Source: Chiua virens
Lineage: Eukaryota; Basidiomycota; Agaricomycetes; Boletales; Boletaceae
Length of the DNA stretch: 64,000 bases
Assembly: GCA_019787685.1 (NCBI GenBank)
Contig: JAHNUO010000001.1
Location: 2,666,001-2,730,000 of the forward strand
Reading direction: 5' to 3'
The notes beneath the pieces were generated by a model, which saw only the letters and a list, made by a program, of their open reading frames with translations, was not told where the DNA came from and did not search any database. Position 1 is the first letter of the stretch; the number at the start of each line of letters is the position of its first letter. This document shows positions 11,403-24,072 of this stretch, piece by piece. A program made the translations under genes and the position numbers.

Positions 11403-12269
11403 ATGGACCTAGACCTCGTCGAATACCTCGATATATCTTACTGACCCCACAGCACTGCCCAACCCCTTCCAGACGTTTGACGTCTACGTTCCGCAGCGTA
11501 TTCAAGACGCACCAGATCCCCAACTGGACACATCCAGTCTTGTCTGTTTTATCCACGGGGGTGCGTGGCGAGCGTGAGGCGTTCTAATCCTCATCTGCCC
11601 TCGATAACGCATTCAACTTTGAGCCGTAACGGCACAGGGAGGACAAGACTGATCATGCTGCCTTGGCCCGCAGCCTCGCCCTAGCCACGGGCTACCCCGT
11701 CGCACTGCCCAACTACCAGCTCACACCCAGAGATCCCACACCAGACAATTACCTTCATCACCCTGCACACGCCAAAGACGCGCTCCGTTTTCCTCGAGTT
11801 TGTCCTTGCATGGCACGCGGATAACGGGGGACGCCTCCCTCGACGGCCGGAGAAGCTCTTTCTTATCGGCCACAGTTGCTCAGCGCATATGCTATGCACT
11901 ATTTTCCTGCGCATGTCGGGCGACTCGGAGCGTGTTTGTCCTTCCGATGAGCTCATCAAGGTTACTGCGGCGATCATTATGTCGGAGGGCATATATGACA
12001 TCGATGTCTTACTCTCGAGCTTTCCAAAGTACAGATCCTGGTTCATCGAGAACACGTTCGGAAAAAGGAGCTCATTCGAGGTTGTATCGGCAATCAAAGC
12101 GACGTTGGATCAGAAAATCCAGCATATACGCTGGTTAATCATACACTCTAGAGGGGACACTTTGGTAGATGAGCGTCAGAGCCAGGAAATGTATGATTTC
12201 CTGATGGGAAAGTCCTGCCTGGTTTCCAAGTCGTTTGATGAACTGGGAGACGAACACAATGATATCTAA
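11403..12269 (+). CDS. BNA7: Kynurenine formamidase (Bna7), 5' end unclear, one frame break
   Basis: An alpha/beta hydrolase that converts N-formylkynurenine to kynurenine. Visible blocks are FQTFDVYVPQR, the oxyanion loop HGGAWR (around 11554-11571), LPNYQLTPRDPTPDNY, the nucleophile elbow GHSCSAH (about 11868-11888), an Asp region HSRGDTLVD, and a C-terminal DEHND with the likely catalytic His. One intron runs about 11574-11637. Between KDALRF and LEFVLAWHADN the frame moves by one base near a T run at 11788-11791. The start is uncertain: an ATG at 11403 opens MDLDLVEYLDISY but meets TGA before the HGGAWR frame, so the first exon is unresolved. The neighbours are the next two enzymes of the pathway. 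Confidence 0.82.
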
Positions 12270-12395
12270 AGAGTCCTCGATACCTTGGTATCATAGATAG
12301 CTACATTAAGGGTGTTGTAGGTGCCGACGCAGTCTAGCTTGAAGAAATATGTATGTAATGTGAACTTGATTCGAATGAATGGATTGCCTCGTTTT

Positions 12396-14228
12396 TTAAT
12401 TGTGCTCCTTTACTAATGACTGAAACGCATCTTCCAACGCCAAGGCTGCACGCTCGCAGTCTACCTTTGTGTTGTATAGTGGTACAGGAGCCAGTCGGAT
12501 GACGTCGGGCTTCCGCTCGTCTCCGACGACACCTTTGGATAACAGATAGTCAAATACCTCTTGCATGATACCAGACTCAGCAGGCAAAAAGAGTAGGGAT
12601 AGCTGAGCACCCCTTGACGGCGGAGACGGCGGAGTGATGATTGTGAAACCGAGCCGTCGTTTTCGGGGCTTGTGCTTCTTCTTCCTCGGGCGGATATTTT
12701 TCAGCAACCACGTCCGCCGCCACATAAAATGCGGACTTTAGAAGGAGGAATTCCAAGTAGCCGGTCAATAACATTGATCGCTCGCGCAGGGGCCCCATCA
12801 TGCCGGCCTGTTTGAATATCTGTAAGCTACCGAGCAATGAAACTGTCGCCAGAACCGACGGATTGGATTGCTGGTATCCCTGGGCACCGGGGATGGCTGA
12901 AAATTTGGAGGGCATTAAAAACCGTGTGCTGGGGTCATGTCCCCACCATCCCTGCATACCTCAAGTTGCGGTAAAATTCGAGTCTAGCCAGAATAGTAAC
13001 AGGAAAATGCTCACTGTGGCGCTTTATCATGTTCCCACTTGTCGTGAACGAAAAGACCACCAATTCCGCCGGGTCCTGAATTGAGATATTTGTACGAACA
13101 CCAAACGGCAAAATCAACGTCCCATTCATGCAAGGACATGGGAACATTCCCAATGGCATGGGCGAGGTCCCAACCGCAGATGCAGCCCTTCGGGGGATAA
13201 AATGTATTAGTATTCAAATATCAATCATGAAACCTCAATGGGAATGGCCGAAACTCGACTGAGACTAACGGTCTTCGAAACAGGGGTGTATACGTAAAAG
13301 CACATAACATAGTTCGTAAACTTACTTGTGCCTTTGCGGCATGGGTTATCACTCTGATGGGAAACCACTGTCCAGTGTAATACTGCACGCCACTGAAAAT
13401 GACAAGGGCGATAGACGAACCCTCCTTAGCGATCGTGTCGAGTATGTCGGACTCGCGAAGGGTAAACTCGCCACGCCGGGGGAACATCTCGATAATTGCC
13501 TCAGTCGGATCATATCCGTGCAGATGGGCTTGCGAGGCGAATGCGTACTGATGCGGCAAGGAGGCTCATTGAATTGTTTGTATGGATCGAACAACCTGCA
13601 CTTACCTGATCCGAGGGAAATGCCTTGCCTTCGCAGAGAATCTTGAAGCGTGTGGGGGTGGGCTTGTAGAACGCTGACATCATGAGATGCAGATTCGCAG
13701 TCAACGTCCCCATACAAGCAACTTCTTTCTCCTGAGCACCTGAGAATGTCCATGTGAATACTTGAAGACTGTAATACAAAATGATATTTTTGCGAGGTAC
13801 ACCCACCGACTAACTCGGCCAGTAGAGGGGCGACCACATCTGCAATGTTCATCCACTCACGGCCATGCGGATGTTTGAAGTGGCCTTCCACTGCCCTGAT
13901 TTCACGACAGGTATAAGCTTGGGTTACCGATCCATTAGCGGAGTGTTCACCGAGTTCCCCATACGTGCAATTCTTCCTCGATGAGTGCCTTTGATCGTTT
14001 CGTTAACAAGCCCAGAGAATTGCCACAGAGATATGCGCAGCGATGGACATCTGTGTGGCACAAGGGAAGGCAGCGTGAGCGTGATCAAGGACGTCTAGCG
14101 AGCACGACTAATAGATAACAACCAAATTTTTCTGACTGCCTGGGACCGTTGTATTCCGTGTTTGTTGGGAAAACAAACTCGTCGTCGGTAAGAACGATGT
14201 TGAGGTCCCTGTGGTCAATTGAAGACAT
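12396..14228 (-). CDS. BNA5: Kynureninase (Bna5), one apparent frame break
   Basis: A PLP enzyme that cleaves 3-hydroxykynurenine to 3-hydroxyanthranilate and alanine. The ATG is at 14228 ([13 protein letters not shown]). Blocks in order: [91 protein letters not shown] (the PLP lysine lies in SYKY), [30 protein letters not shown], then [13 protein letters not shown]. At least six introns were placed. The frame changes by one base near 12645-12690, between [13 protein letters not shown] and LGFTIITP. A 40-bp intron could also repair this, but it would remove residues that look coding. Convergent with the formamidase gene and divergent from kynurenine 3-monooxygenase. Confidence 0.93.
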
Positions 14229-14320
14229 GTCCAAGTTCTGGGAATGGAACTATTTACAAGCGAAGTCGCAATGATCACGTATATCCGATCAGCCTGAGCG
14301 TCTTACCACATTGGGAGGTT
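14229..14320. promoter_or_regulatory. Shared bidirectional promoter of kynureninase and kynurenine 3-monooxygenase
   Basis: Only 92 bp separate the kynureninase ATG (14228, minus) from the first in-frame ATG of the monooxygenase (14321, plus), or 143 bp if the second ATG at 14372 is used. The two genes encode consecutive pathway steps, so co-regulation from this spacer is likely. No specific factor site was recognised. Confidence 0.6.
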
Positions 14321-16271
14321 ATGAGTGACATTGACTCAGGTCACACCACCCACCTTGTCTCCGTGTCGACCATGAGGAAAGATCCACAGTCAGTTGACGC
14401 GCAACGGGTCATTGTCGTCGGTGCTGGCCCAGTGGGATGTCTTGCCGCGATATCCCTTGCCAAGATGGGTTGGAATGTTGACATATATGAAGCACGGCCT
14501 GGTAAGCTGTCGACTTGTGTCCTGGTTACATGTTGGTCTTAGAACCCTCAGATTTACGGCTCCCCTCGTCCAAGGCCGCTACTCAACAGCGCTCGATTAA
14601 TCTCGCAATATCTTCCCGTGGAATCGCCGCTTTACAAGCCGTTGATCCTGCCGCTACCACCCGATTTTTACAGACTGTTATACCCATGCGAGGTCGAATG
14701 ATTCACGACATTCACGGAAATCAGCAGAGCCAAGCGTATGATAAAGACGGACAGGTGGGTAGATTCCCGCGTGTTGATTGGAGTGTTACGCCTCACTCGC
14801 GTGTCCGTCGGTGTATCCCTAATGAATATTTTCCCGGAATTCTCTTCTCGCAGTGTATCAACTCCATCGATCGTGCCCTTCTCAATGAAGGTTTACTCGA
14901 GGAGGCATCCGCCGTGTCTAACATCCGTCTGTTCTTCAACCATAAGGCTCTTTCTATTGATTTCGACAACAGGACAATGGTTATTCGTGATACAAATTTT
15001 AATGCGGATGTCCGAGCAACCTTTCACCTGTGCATAGGCGCAGACGGTAGCTATTCTATTGTCCGTCGCCAATTAATGAGGGTTGTAAGGTGTGCCACCA
15101 GCCTGTTGGTAGAAATTTCGACGAATGGCGCTGACTTGAGGCGTATAGAATGAATTTCCAGCAGGAATATATTCCGCATGAATATATTGAACTTAAAATG
15201 CCGGCAGGCAGTGACAAGCATGGTCAGCCTATATTCTTGCTTGATCCGAATCACCTCCATATTTGGCCTCGCCACTCCTTCATGCTTATTGCGCTCCCAA
15301 ACAAAGTAAATGCCTGTTATCCCGTTGTTTTTCCCACCCGTCAGCTCACTGAGCCTCGCTCCTTTTCAAGGACAAGACCTTCACGTGCACACTGTTCGCC
15401 CCCACCGTCGAGTTTGATCGCTTGATTGGTCGTGAAGCGATCTTATCATGGTTTAGGACCTACTTCCCGGACGCCCTACACCTACTCGGAGAAGATAAAT
15501 TACTTCACGACTTCGCCAAGAACCCCCGAAGCCCGCTTATAAGTATCAAAGTGAGCCTTACTTGAACATGTTTGACGCTCAAGGATCTCAGAGATCCAAT
15601 TCCCATTAGGCAACGCCGTATCATTACAAGGATCGGTGTGTAATATTGGGCGACGCTGCTCATTCTATGGTACCCTTTTATGGGCAAGGACTCAACTGTG
15701 GGTTGGAGGATGTTAGGGTTTTGCGAGCACTGCTTCTTCAGGAGGGCGTGGCACCTTGCGGTTCACCAACTCGTTTAGGCGAACAAGAACGCGCAGACAC
15801 GAGGCTGTCGAAGACCCTGTCCAAGTACACTGAAACAAGGCACGAGGATCTCGTCGCTATATGCGAACTCGCTATGGACAATTAGTAAGTTCCATCATTC
15901 GTTACTAAGGCCACCGTTCTATTGTTCACTGGTCCAGCATCGAAATGCGGCATTCTGTGACAACACCATCATACCTCTTCAAGAAGGCCCTCGATAATAT
16001 ACTGTATACGATCACTTCCAGCAAGAACTCCTTGGCTCTGGTCACGCGGTCATTGGCTATTGTTCCGTTCCCATCTCCTATCCCTACCGGATGGCTGCCG
16101 CTTTACACAATGGTCACCTTCCGCCCAGATATTAGCTATGCGACAGCTAGGAAGAAGGCGACGAAGCAGTCTGCGATACTCTCCTCCGTTGGGCACCTCG
16201 GCACCGTGGTTCTTGGCGCTGTAGGCTTATATGTTACCGTCCGGGCTGTTCATTGGCTGCGGAGACGATGA
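14321..16271 (+). CDS. BNA4: Kynurenine 3-monooxygenase (Bna4)
   Basis: An FAD hydroxylase that makes 3-hydroxykynurenine from kynurenine with NADPH and O2. Seven exons (14321-14501, 14543-14754, 14854-15084, 15141-15305, 15371-15550, 15610-15884, 15938-16271) join without a break to 525 residues. Features: the FAD fold [29 protein letters not shown], the DG motif [20 protein letters not shown] with [16 protein letters not shown], the GD motif [17 protein letters not shown], and a C-terminal hydrophobic anchor ([20 protein letters not shown]) ending in WLRRR, as in outer mitochondrial membrane members. The start could instead be the ATG at 14372, which gives an N-terminus closer to the Rossmann strand. 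Confidence 0.96.
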
Positions 16272-16762
16272 CAAGACCCTTTGACGTGTCAACCCTGTAG
16301 ATCCCGTGGACAGTTATTCCTCGATATTTTCTTATTATATGGAATAATAGTGGTAACATATTACCAGCGGCCATGAGATCAATTATAAATTTCTCCCGCT
16401 GTGACCCAGGGCACTGAACGGTGATTAATTTGGGACGGTGTTACATGAGGATATCCTGCAGAGCTGAGCGACACATGTTCTGAGAGGAGTCTGGGTGTTG
16501 GCTATCGATACGGCCGTTCACAGAGGATAAAAATAAGCAAGGACATGTGTGCGGTTGGTCAGAAACCCATCTGTAGTCCACAAGAAATCCCATGAAATGA
16601 ACCATTATATAGTCTATGTAAGCGTTACCTAGTAGAAACACAGAAAGCAGGGTCAGTAGTCGTGCTTTGTCGTTAGGATCTGGTATACAAGAAAGCAAGA
16701 AATGCGACATAAATCGACAACAGTGGAGGATGCGGAGAGAGCGAGTAAATAGAGAGTGTGAC
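16272..16762. other. Convergent 3' flanks
   Basis: This 491-bp stretch between two convergent genes shows no coding similarity. It should hold both polyadenylation regions; the A/T-rich part around 16320-16400 fits that role. Confidence 0.4.
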
Positions 16763-17329
16763 TTAAGTCTTCTTCGGTGGCCGGCCCCGTTTCTTCCTCG
16801 TACTCGATTCACCCAAGCTCTCGCCGGTTGCAGCAGACGTGCTAGGGGCTGTTGCATTGGCATCTTGCGGTTTCTGCTCTTTACGCGGACGACCACGTTT
16901 CCGCTTCGCAGGCGGCTCCTCCACACCTGAATCGTCGGGTTTCTTTTCCTGACGGGGAAACCACGGTTAGTCGAGAATCAGGAACGGGGGACGAAGGCAA
17001 GATATACTTTGGGTGGTCTGCCCCTTTTCTTCTTTACTGGAGTAGCTTCTGATGGTGCCGTAGTGGCAGATGGAGCCCCTGATTTCTTGTTTTTACTGCC
17101 TTTGGGACGGCCACGCCCCCTTTTGGCAGGCTGCGCGTCTTTGGGTGCTGCAGCGGCTAACGAAACGAAGGATAAATTTTGAAAAAAATCAGGAACACGC
17201 GGGGGAGATGGTGCAAAACAGATGGGTAGAGAGCTCACCGTCCAGCTCCTCTGCATTTGGGTGATCGTTTTCCTCGATATCTTCGTCATATCTGTCGGCT
17301 GTGTCGTCCTGCTGTGGGGATGCGGACAT
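16763..17329 (-). CDS. Small AT-hook protein (HMGA-like)
   Basis: Three exons (17239-17329, 17008-17156, 16763-16948) join to 141 residues. The start MSASPQQDDTADRYDEDIEE is acidic. Four AT-hook cores follow: KRGRGRPKG, KKRGRPPK, KRKRGRPRK and KKRGRPPKK at the C-terminus, separated by Ala/Ser/Thr/Pro-rich linkers. AT hooks bind the minor groove of A/T-rich DNA, so this is probably a chromatin-associated architectural protein. Its size and hook spacing resemble metazoan HMGA, but fungal AT-hook proteins are varied and orthology is not claimed. It shares a 663-bp divergent upstream region with the Yos9-like gene. Confidence 0.85.
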
Positions 17330-17992
17330 TGGGAGTTGGAGGACGGGTGATCCGGTGGGGCAGACAAGGAGGGGTTACAGACACAGACGTCCGCGTCGAG
17401 GAGAGAGGAAAAGCGGGGAAAGGGTGAAGCCCTCGTTTTAACGGAATATTATCCCCCCCTACCGAATTTAGTTGGGACGTGTATTGCAATTGTTTCCCTC
17501 GCGTGGAATTCTGGCCAAAACTAGGATTTATTATTATCGTTGGGCAATCTGACTGTGTTCGTAGATTTCTGACCCCTGATATATTCGGGGGGATACGTAC
17601 GTAAATATCCCGCCGAAGCACACTGAAAATTCATTTTTGTCGTCACTTCCTCTCAACACCATCTAGGAGTCTGTCTCAGCCCTTGTGACCGGCAATGCCC
17701 ACCGCCAATCGCCGATTCGCGGTGGCATGCCCCCCGCGCGAAAACCTTGAGTGATCTTGTGCATCGTCAGAAAAATACCCTACCAAGTCAGATAATACAG
17801 CATCCTTTCAAGAGTTCTCCTCTCTTTTCTTTCATTTTTTAAATCTATTTTTTTCCGTTCATCAGTACCGGGCCGCGGGGTCGGCGTGCCTCCACTTCAG
17901 TCGGCGATATAATTAGCGATTTTTCCACGGCTACACGAGTTGTAGACGTGGAATATGTTTCTCGTCCCTGCACACTATTGCCACTCCTCCAT
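17330..17992. promoter_or_regulatory. Divergent upstream region of the AT-hook and Yos9-like genes
   Basis: The 663 bp between the two start codons hold no coding similarity. T-rich runs (about 17820-17855) and a CT-rich TCTTTTCTTTCATTTTTT stretch lie on the Yos9 side, which suits a fungal core promoter. Confidence 0.4.
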
Positions 17993-19709
17993 ATGAGACC
18001 ATCATCCCTCGTTGCGCTCCCCATCTTACCCATTGCCTTTGGGAGTGCACGGTTATTGTACTCGGGTCCCGAAGATCTTTATGCGTTCCCAAAGTATCGC
18101 GTTACCTTTCTCAACGACCTCCCCGTCTTCAACGAAACAGCACAACGTTGGATCCAGCACGGTTTGCGCGGGGGCGAACAGGAATTTCTTGGCGAGCCAT
18201 GGCCTGCCTACTTTCAGTCCAGCATGAAGGAGATAGCTAGCTCTGAGACGGAATTCTTCCACGGTGCACCTATTGTCTGTACGTTTGATGTGTATTTATG
18301 GCCTCGTCGAGCTGACGTGACTGGGGCCCAGTGCAGTCAGACCCCTCAGATTATTCTCTGCAACACATGAAAATTGGTCCGGACAACGAATTCCTTTGTC
18401 TCATCCCTCCCGCGGGCGATGCAGGCTCCGCAACGGAGGACTTTGATGGCGATGCGACACTCCGGAACAGTTGGTCACTGCTTCAGCCTTTATCTGGAAA
18501 ATGTTTATATGTGCGATCATCGTATCTTGGTGCGCGGTCGGCTTCTGATTTCGCCGTAGCATCGACAAACGTGGTTCACGTATTCGTATTGTCATAACCA
18601 AGAAATCAGACAATTTAAAGAGCTCACTCCCACACAACCGCCCTTAGGTAACACATGCTCTGATTTCAGGCCTTGGCATGCTCAAATAATGTCTGTATCC
18701 AGGGCCGTATGAACCAACGGAGGATCCGCAGGCAGGTTTCCACGACCTCTTTGGAATTATGTGCTGATTTATTCAGTGGGAAGCATTCACGCTCGGTCGC
18801 TCCCCGGTTGCACCTGAAGGCGGTGCTGATGTGGTTGTCGCTGATCAACTTCCTCAGGCTGCAAATTTGGAAGTTGCTCACGGTCCAGGCTCCCGTTATC
18901 TTGTACAGCGATGGGGCGATGGCACATTCTGCGATAAAACCGGGAGACCTCGTGAAGTCGAAGTTCAGGCAAGTTGAACTTGTTTGTTTCCCAAAACATT
19001 TCAAATAAATGATTATCAGTTCCACTGTTCGATGACGATGACCGACTCCATACTTCTTGTCCGTGAAGCAAAAACATGTTCCTATGTACTCGTGGTACAG
19101 ACGCCGAGTTTGTGCGGTCAACCTGGGTTCAGATCCCGTCTTGAGGCTGCCCAAGAGTCGCTTGTCCGCTGTCGGCAAATTATCGACCCAGCTTTTGACC
19201 AAGTGCCTCCATCTGAGTCGACCCAACTCGAACAGAGACAAACAAACGACCAGCCAAATCTGATCGAATCCGACCACCCCCTTCATCTTCTTCATCGCAG
19301 ATCCCGGTTCGTCATGCCTACTCCGGCAGCGTCCCAGACCTCGCTGGGATCAAACACCGGCGATAAAAGTGATGACGGTCAATGGGATGACTTTTGGAAG
19401 CGGGCTGTAGAAGCGCTGATGAAATCACCCGAACTTCAGGAGCTCAGCGGGAACCATCCCCAAGTTTTTCTGGATCGCGGCGAAAATGGCGAAATCATCA
19501 TCGAGATTCTGGAGGAAATACCGATGGACAGCAATGGGGACGGAGCGGCAGAGAGTGATGTGACGGTTGAAGAGTACGAGCGTTTGACGGACATGCTGCG
19601 TAACGCGGGATTCGATGTGAAGAACGATGGGGAAACCAAGAGGGAAAACGATGAAGGTGGGGGTGATAGGGATGAACCTGATGCCCGTTACATGAGAGAC
19701 GAGTTGTGA
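17993..19709 (+). CDS. YOS9: Yos9/OS-9-type ER lectin of the ERAD pathway
   Basis: Six exons (17993-18278, 18332-18510, 18560-18647, 18703-18731, 18777-18968, 19020-19709) give 487 residues. A hydrophobic signal peptide opens the protein (MRPSSLVALPILPIAFGSA). The MRH lectin domain is clear: GKCLYHRQTWFTYSYCHN, EIRQFKEL, then GPGSRYLVQRWGDGTFCDKT, REVEVQFHCSM and the Cys-rich tail. The C-terminus is RDEL, an HDEL-class ER-retention signal. Yos9 reads trimmed N-glycans on misfolded luminal proteins and passes them to the Hrd1 ubiquitin ligase. Two introns (18732-18776 and 18969-19019) have GC donors, fixed by frame on both sides. The region after the MRH domain is acidic and variable. Confidence 0.94.
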
Positions 19710-22700
19710 TGTGGGTTGACTCTATTGTCTGTTCCATCCGCCCGCCTGAATGCTATCCTGTGCGTCAAACACCATCCAGAGTAACAGAGAAGGTACGACA
19801 AGCTTCGAGGGAAGAAATTGTTTCATATCCGTGCCATGAAGTTGGGCGCATCAAAAATTAACTGGATCAGTAGTCAGGCTAGTGCGCATGTAACACCTTT
19901 TCTCGGACAGATGGCCAGTCCTAATTCCCGCACAAGCCACCATCACCGACTGATGACTTTTTTCAGTCCGTTAAATCTAATTATCGAAATAATTTTTTAA
20001 TGCAAGAACCAATTAGCGGCTTCGCGCCTGAGTTCTCTCTGCTCTGTGCCGCTTTGGCTGCTATTCGGAAGCGTACAAGTTTCAGATCTGCCACTGCATC
20101 GAGAGAGTCCTTTCACGTATCGACTTGGACTGCCTTTGTTAACCACCGTGACACACGCCAAGTGCCTGACATTGTTCCGTCTGCATCAGCGTGTCCCGTT
20201 TGAATCACGAAATCACTGAACTTTCCCAACGTCCGTTCACACGCGGGCCTCGTCTCGTCCCCCGATATCCCGGAAGACGGTGCAAATATATTTAACTGTC
20301 ACGGTGTGTCATAGAAGATTGTCAAGTTAGTTCACCTCTGGAATTTTTCTGTGCTTCTGTGGCGGCTCAGGGGCCTCTCGAACTTCTGGTGATCGATAAC
20401 CGTGAGCTTATCGCCCGGCACTTACAATCGTTCAGATCCCCCATCTTCCATTACTGCCATTGATCCATGTGTTCTCATAGACTGTGCACCTTTGAGAATG
20501 CATTCCTTAGGCCAGACCCTTCATTGCTGTGAGTGCGTAATTTCCTTCATCATCAATTCGTACCCTTTTATTTCATTGTTCAGCCTTCATCGTTCCGCCG
20601 ACAATTTCTCGATCCTTTCTCATCTCCTTGCAATTCTGTGCCATCTGTCTGACCTGTGCCCGCGCCTCTTATGCCTCGTGTGCTGAATCCCATCTTCTAC
20701 CTAAGCTCGTGTTTCTGACCTGTCATGAAACGGTTGAAATGTTCGGATCCACTCGAAGGGGACACCCCTTGGTGAACTCGTTGACATTTGCCCGCGTGCA
20801 ATCTCAATTAATTTCTCCTGGAGATACGACAGGTAGCTGGATTCTTCTCACTACGTCCCACACAGCACGAAGCAAATGTGAATACAAATATTTTCGAACG
20901 CGAGTCTTGCCCCACCTTCATTACCACTCGGTCGTTTACCTTTTGAATTTCACTTCATTTTCTCTCACGTCCAGGCGTGCTGCGCATTTCTTCGCCCATG
21001 CCCACGGTGGTCGTCCGTCCGAGTGTTGAACACGCGCTTTCGGTCGTATTCAGGTGACTTTTATTCTCATTGGATCAGTGTGAAGCTTGTGAAGAACCCC
21101 GGCAGCTTGGCTCGCAATATCCAATTGCATTGGGGTCGGTTGGTTCTTCGGTGTTCTCGCCCGATCGTTCATACAGGCATGACGTGCCAGTGGTTCCATT
21201 GGCTGTCCCTGTCCCGCATTTTCATGAGCATTCATGCGCCGTCAGTGAGGTGCCTCCCTTACCTATCGGCAATATTCCGTACAAAACCACGAATAGTGAC
21301 TGTGCCGACGGTGCTAGTGGGGACCGATGGTTCCTTGTCTAAACCCATCATAGGCATTCTTGTTTTCTCAGCCCTGGCAGGATACATTCATCGAAGCGAC
21401 AGGGGCCGGGTAACAACACAATGAATTGTTATCCCGGGCGCGCCCTGAGTTGGAGGCACATCAGGTGTTGTCTGATTCGGAATAGCCCTTTCAACCTGAG
21501 TAGAACCTGAAGACTCCGAGTCGGAGACCCAGAGAGAAGTGCTTATCAGCTCGGAATGACCCACCTGTTGTGTCAATATGTCAATTACTGCCAAACGACA
21601 TGCCATGTTGTGAACGTCCGACTCCGACGGGCCGAATCCCAGGTTGTCAATAGTTAGGATTTTCCGATGCGGCTTGCAAACCTTCCTCCTACGTTCGACC
21701 CGATACTAGTTCCCTATGATCTCTTGCCAGTGACCACCACTGATTCGGCTACTGGCAGCTGTGTATATCGATTAGCGAGGAACACGAGGCTTGCTAAAGC
21801 TCGAGTCTGGGAGTCCTGAGGTTGGCAGGGCTTCAAAGGTTTGAGATCCGAGGTCACTGGCAACTGTAGGTTACAATATGGCAGAGTCTGTCAAACCATA
21901 CTTCGGCTGCCCAGATTCTAGACCATACCGTGACCCTGACATCATCCAACTTGAACGGTCAGGCCTGTCAATGATGCATGCGGCAACGCATTCCCCGCGT
22001 TTCCTCAGCACGCAAAGGTCACTGGCCATTCTCACTTCACGGTACGAACCAACAACGCCGGCTGTCGAAGTTGTCGAAGTTGGGTTTAAACGTAACTAAA
22101 TACCGTGCGCCACCATCAATGGCCTCTGGGTTCGAGTTTCAAATTATTCTTCAAACGTCTCATGGTTGGACATGCAATGTTATCCTGTTCGTCAAATGGA
22201 ATCCCTCCCGTAAAACCCTAACTATCCTTCGGAAGGGCCCATGATCCAGGCCGCCGGTAACTCTAATATACACCTGCAGTGGTTTGTTTGTTTTATTGTC
22301 AAGGTTCAAGATGTATCGGAGATGCTCAATATACTCCCCTTCGTCGTCGGAGCTTGCTCGCGTGAAACCGCCGTATCACAACGAGCAGGAAGTGAAACTC
22401 AGCATTTGTGGACCCTGTTAGGTTCCTTTAGACAGATATCTCATGGAACGCACCTTCTACACCATGTGGACTTGAATTCCATTTTCACTTCGCTTCTGTT
22501 GATATTGATTGTCCCTACCGCTGGCAGTATCTTCTCACAAGCGGCTACAGAACGTGAGTGGGCGTTTCTCCGTTTCCAGATGGGTTTACTTATCAGCAAC
22601 CAGGGTATTCGTTCGCTCGTTCCTGTCAACTCGGGTGCTTTGAATTATTGTCCCACCTACACCTACCGACCGCTCTGTGGGTCTTCGCCAACATCCGCCT

Positions 22701-24072
22701 GAATAATTGCAGAGCCATCTTGCAGGATCCCAACATTTGCGTGTCAGCTTCACGAATCGTGAGTTGCGCTGCTGCCCGAATTTTAATATCCACCTTTCTG
22801 ATTAGTCGAGCACGCCGCCTCCGGGACGGCGTGTAACTATGCTCTCTCGCGAGCTTATTGAATGTCTTGTCATCCTGACATTAATCTGGACATGTTATTC
22901 AGGTCGGAAATATGACCAAATGGGTATCACCACCTCAGGCCATTGCACCTATCATCCACGTCCCAGACACTTTCAACTTGAAGGAAACGCCACATTGACG
23001 TCTCGTCAGGATCCATTGGATGTGGTCGAACGATATCAAGTTCCTTGTCGATGCCAGTCGTCGACTGGAATATGCGAGGGCGTGCACTTTGCACTTGACA
23101 TAACAGGACAAGACAGGACAAAGCACCTCCCTGCGTACGCCAATCAAACTCAACCCGCTTCCTGTGTGTCTTGCATGTCTTGATAGCGGGTGTCCCCACA
23201 TTGGCGACCTCGTTGGCTTTCTCTTTCGTGTTGATGGTTCGCAGGGCCAATATATTCTCTAGTCCGAGAAGATGGACGCGGGAGGCATGGGCTGGGAAAG
23301 ATAACACGCCAGCCATATCGTAATGCGCCCCGCGATGGTATGGAGCGTGTTGCGACGGTAATTGATCTATATCATTCAATTGTCGCGTAGCAGCCATCAA
23401 CGACCAAGGATGTCTTATTCTCATGCCCATCTCCGAAGACACCTCTCCGCACGCTTGGATCTTTGTATGGTCCGGCGCTTCAGGATTGAATTATATATTA
23501 CTCCTCGTTGTGACCTGGCTTCCTACTTTCTTTTTCATATCGGATTCACGCAAATATTGGCCCGCCATCACCCCGATCAACCTCTCGACGGACCAAAGTT
23601 CTGTACGTAGTCCCGTACTTTTGGATTAATTGCACAGTATTCGTCGTTGAGATCTAGACTTCGTTGCCTGCGCACACTCAAAGACAAATCCCTCAGCTGA
23701 TGATTCGGATCAACATGGTCGGATATACGGGCATCACCATACCACATGCATTCCAGGACGGCAAACAAAACATGCACAGCGTCAAAAACAATGAATTTCC
23801 AGTACGTTGTATGACCCAGATCGCTGCAAACTAGATTCGATTAAGTAAATGATAATGAAGCTGGAAAGGAGCGTGCATGATGGTAACTATAAACATGCCA
23901 AGGAGGAAGTGGAGATCTAGTGAAGCAATTTGCGATGTGGTGTCAGCCAAAAGTCCAAAGGAGTGACATACGCCATTAACGACGAGCGAATCAAAGGCAA
24001 CATGTCCAATGAGACGAGAAAAGGTGAAAAACAGAGACAGACAGGCGAAAAATGGCACACGCCACGCACGGA
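19710..24072. other. Gene-poor region, 4.4 kb
   Basis: No open frame here shows recognisable similarity, and no set of exons could be built. Parts are T-rich (about 20380-20960). Around 21480-21640 the word GACTCCGAGTCGG or near relatives recur, as they do at 30.4-30.8 kb. It may be decayed repeat or transposon sequence, but no end, transposase motif or long repeat was identified. Confidence 0.4.

Noticed and set aside
13900..13990. A frame break in kynureninase between EELHVWG and VEGHF
   Set aside because: A GTGAAC...ATCAG intron joins HVWGTR to AVEGHF in frame, matching the family.
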